A DNA stretch of 31,059 nucleotides. Origin: an uncultured Rubrobacteraceae bacterium (lineage in GTDB: Bacteria; Actinomycetota; Rubrobacteria; Rubrobacterales; Rubrobacteraceae). A model generated the notes under the pieces. It did no database searches. It worked only from the letters and a program-made list of their open reading frames with translations, and was not told where the DNA came from. Location of the stretch: positions 1 to 31,059 of the forward strand of contig CADCVI010000125.1 of assembly GCA_902806105.1 (NCBI GenBank), given 5' to 3'. Positions 30,040 to 31,059 of this stretch are shown here, in pieces. Each line of letters starts with the position of its first letter. The stretch's first letter is position 1. The translations under genes and the position numbers were made by a program.

Positions 30040-30741
30040 ATGCCCGAGACGATAGAGCTCTACTACTGGCCCACCCCCAACGGGTGGAAGGTCAGCATCG
30101 CGCTGGAGGAGCTGGGCCTGCCGTACAACATCGTGCCCGTGAACATCGGTGCGGGCGATCAGTTCGAGGCGACGTTCCTGGAGATAAGCCCGAACAACAA
30201 GATGCCCGCCATCGTCGATCCCGACGGCCCGGACGGGGCGCCCATCAGCCTCTTCGAGTCCGGGGCCATTCTGCTCTACCTCGCCGAGAAGACCGGCAAG
30301 CTCTTCCCCAGGGAGCCGCGCGCGAGACACGAGGCAATGCAGTGGCTGATGTTTCAGATGGGCGGGGTCGGCCCGATGCTCGGACAGGCCCACCACTTCC
30401 GCCAGTATGCCCCCGAGACTATCCCCTACGCCGTCGACCGCTACACCAACGAGGCCGCACGCCTCTACGGCGTGATGGACCGTCACCTCGCCGAAAACGA
30501 GTACTTCGCCGGCGACGAGTACACGATAGTGGACATCGCCGTCTACGGGTGGGTGGTCCCCCACGAGAATCAGGGTCAGGACCTGAATGACTTCCCGAAC
30601 CTCAAGCGCTGGTTCGACGCCGTAAGCTCCCGCCCGGCCGTGCAGCGCGGCCTCAAGGTAGGCGAGGAGCTAAGGTACTCACTGAACGAGCTCGACGAAG
30701 AGTCCCGCAACAAGCTCTTCGGCAACAAGCCCTCCGGGTAG
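30040..30741 (+). CDS. glutathione S-transferase-like protein (Ure2p/YghU/YfcG type)
   Basis: A 233-residue thioredoxin-fold/helical protein. The N-terminal half reads IELYYWPTPNGWKVSIALEE, LGLPYNIVPVNIGAGDQFEA and FLEISPNNKMPAIVDPDG, the hallmark of the Nu-class/Ure2p-like GST group, which has disulphide reductase and peroxidase activities. The binding motif ESGAILLYLAEKTGKLFP follows. The C-terminal helical domain has YAGDEYTIVDIAVYGW-like sequence (FAGDEYTIVDIAVYGWV), the N-capping box of GSTs. ATG 30040 is chosen as GGAGG (30031-30035) lies just before; ATG 30025 lacks a site. Actinobacteria often use mycothiol or other thiols instead of glutathione, so the true cosubstrate is open. Confidence 0.92.
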   Translation: MPETIELYYWPTPNGWKVSIALEELGLPYNIVPVNIGAGDQFEATFLEISPNNKMPAIVDPDGPDGAPISLFESGAILLYLAEKTGKLFPREPRARHEAMQWLMFQMGGVGPMLGQAHHFRQYAPETIPYAVDRYTNEAARLYGVMDRHLAENEYFAGDEYTIVDIAVYGWVVPHENQGQDLNDFPNLKRWFDAVSSRPAVQRGLKVGEELRYSLNELDEESRNKLFGNKPSG

Positions 30742-30751
30742 CCGGGAGACA

Positions 30752-30793
30752 GCCGCGCAGGGGACGCCGTCTCGGGGACGCCCCCTGCGCGGC
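30752..30793 (+). terminator. terminator hairpin after the GST-like gene
   Basis: GCCGCGCAGGGG (30752-30763) and CCCCTGCGCGGC (30782-30793) form a perfect 12-bp stem around an 18-base loop, starting 10 bases after the GST stop. No long T-run follows (TCTGCGG). Confidence 0.6.
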
Positions 30794-30917
30794 TCTGCGG
30801 TCCAGGCGTTCCAGGCCGCTCACCAGGTAGATCAGGGGCAGGCAGATCCTTGAATAAAGGCATCCTGGCGATTCGTTTGATCGTCTTTCTCTCGTTGACG
30901 GCCGAGCAAGAAACGAA

Positions 30918-30949
30918 GGAGGCCACCCTCAACATCGTGGGTGGCCTCC
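30918..30949 (-). terminator. intrinsic terminator for the minus-strand gene at the right edge
   Basis: GGAGGCCACCC (30918-30928) and GGGTGGCCTCC (30939-30949) form a perfect 11-bp stem with a 10-base loop. Read on the minus strand it is followed by TTCGTTTCTT. It lies about 28 bases beyond the stop of the gene entering from the right. The stretch 30794-30917 contains no gene I can support. Confidence 0.7.
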
Positions 30950-30976
30950 AGGTAGTTGGTTCTTCCGTTCCGGTCT

Positions 30977-31059
30977 TAGAGTACGCTCCGCGCGCCAACG
31001 TAGCCCGGAACGTTCTCGATGGGCGTTTCGGTGACGTAGCCGTAGTAATCCGACGAGTG
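30977..31059 (-). CDS. C-terminal end of a gene entering from the right edge
   Basis: The minus strand is open from the right edge to a TAA at 30977-30979. The visible tail ends roughly DYYGYVTETPIENVPGYVG and ARSVL. It is followed by a strong terminator. It is too short to identify; the exact frame at the edge is uncertain by a base. The sequence is protein-like and its terminator supports a real gene end. Confidence 0.5.

Noticed and set aside
30576..30998. A 140-codon minus-strand frame across the GST end and two terminators
   Set aside because: It runs through two perfect terminator stems and the antisense of the GST gene; composition is not protein-like.
1..31059. CRISPR arrays, tRNA or rRNA genes, complete insertion sequences, prophage or conjugation genes
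   Set aside because: No regularly spaced repeats, cloverleaf-like patterns, transposase with terminal repeats or phage structural genes were seen when reading both strands.

Overview
The window is very GC-rich DNA, roughly 70% by eye, densely packed with genes in both directions and with frequent GTG and TTG starts. The gene set suggests a Gram-positive-type, high-GC actinomycete: a PASTA Ser/Thr kinase, a SwrC-like RND pump without an obvious adaptor or outer-membrane partner, many MFS carriers, PhoX and HD-GYP. Rubrobacter or a relative is my best guess. That placement is inference from style and content; no rRNA or other phylogenetic marker lies in the window, and I saw no tRNA, CRISPR array or intact insertion sequence.

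Layout. 1-208: start of a small membrane protein cut by the left edge. 385-2229: a Tat-exported PhoX-type phosphatase with an upstream 11-bp-periodic repeat that looks like a PHO box. 2537-4915: a small secreted RTX-like calcium-binding protein, a translationally coupled degenerate receiver protein and an MFS carrier, ending tail to tail with a second MFS drug exporter (4912-6327). 6444-9974: a same-direction run of hotdog thioesterase, TetR regulator, second hotdog thioesterase, zinc-free quinone oxidoreductase and epoxide-hydrolase-like enzyme. A candidate operator lies in the divergent promoter between this run and the exporter. 10108-12835: a LarA-type (nickel-pincer) racemase homologue divergent from a monocarboxylate-type MFS transporter. 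12900-14610: a lipoate/octanoate ligase-like protein and an EamA exporter, facing an atypical alpha/beta hydrolase (14607-15572).

15744-20976: a MarR regulator overlapping a large RND pump, which has an extra transmembrane hairpin and Gly/Pro-rich inserts, followed by another MFS carrier. 21014-22684: M14 zinc carboxypeptidase. 22925-24328: one-PASTA Ser/Thr kinase that seems to start at CTG behind a near-perfect Shine-Dalgarno site. 24424-26066: a DUF4870 membrane protein and two orphan proteins. 26167-28148: a GAF/HD-GYP c-di-GMP phosphodiesterase overlapping a MEDS-domain sensor gene. 28149-28924: mostly decayed sequence with protein-like fragments. 28925-29107: an isolated 60-residue gene with its own promoter-like element, ribosome site and terminator. 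29134-29840: two small unknown genes. 30040-30741: a Ure2p/YghU-type glutathione S-transferase-like protein. 30977-31059: tail of a gene entering from the right.

The dominant theme is small-molecule traffic and detoxification: four or five MFS carriers, one RND pump, one EamA exporter, two local repressors (TetR, MarR), two thioesterases, a quinone reductase, an epoxide hydrolase and a GST. The signalling genes (PASTA kinase, HD-GYP plus MEDS) form a separate block on the right. The best candidates for something under-described are the LarA/monocarboxylate-transporter pair, the expanded RND protein, the HD-GYP/MEDS couple, and the orphan 60-residue gene.
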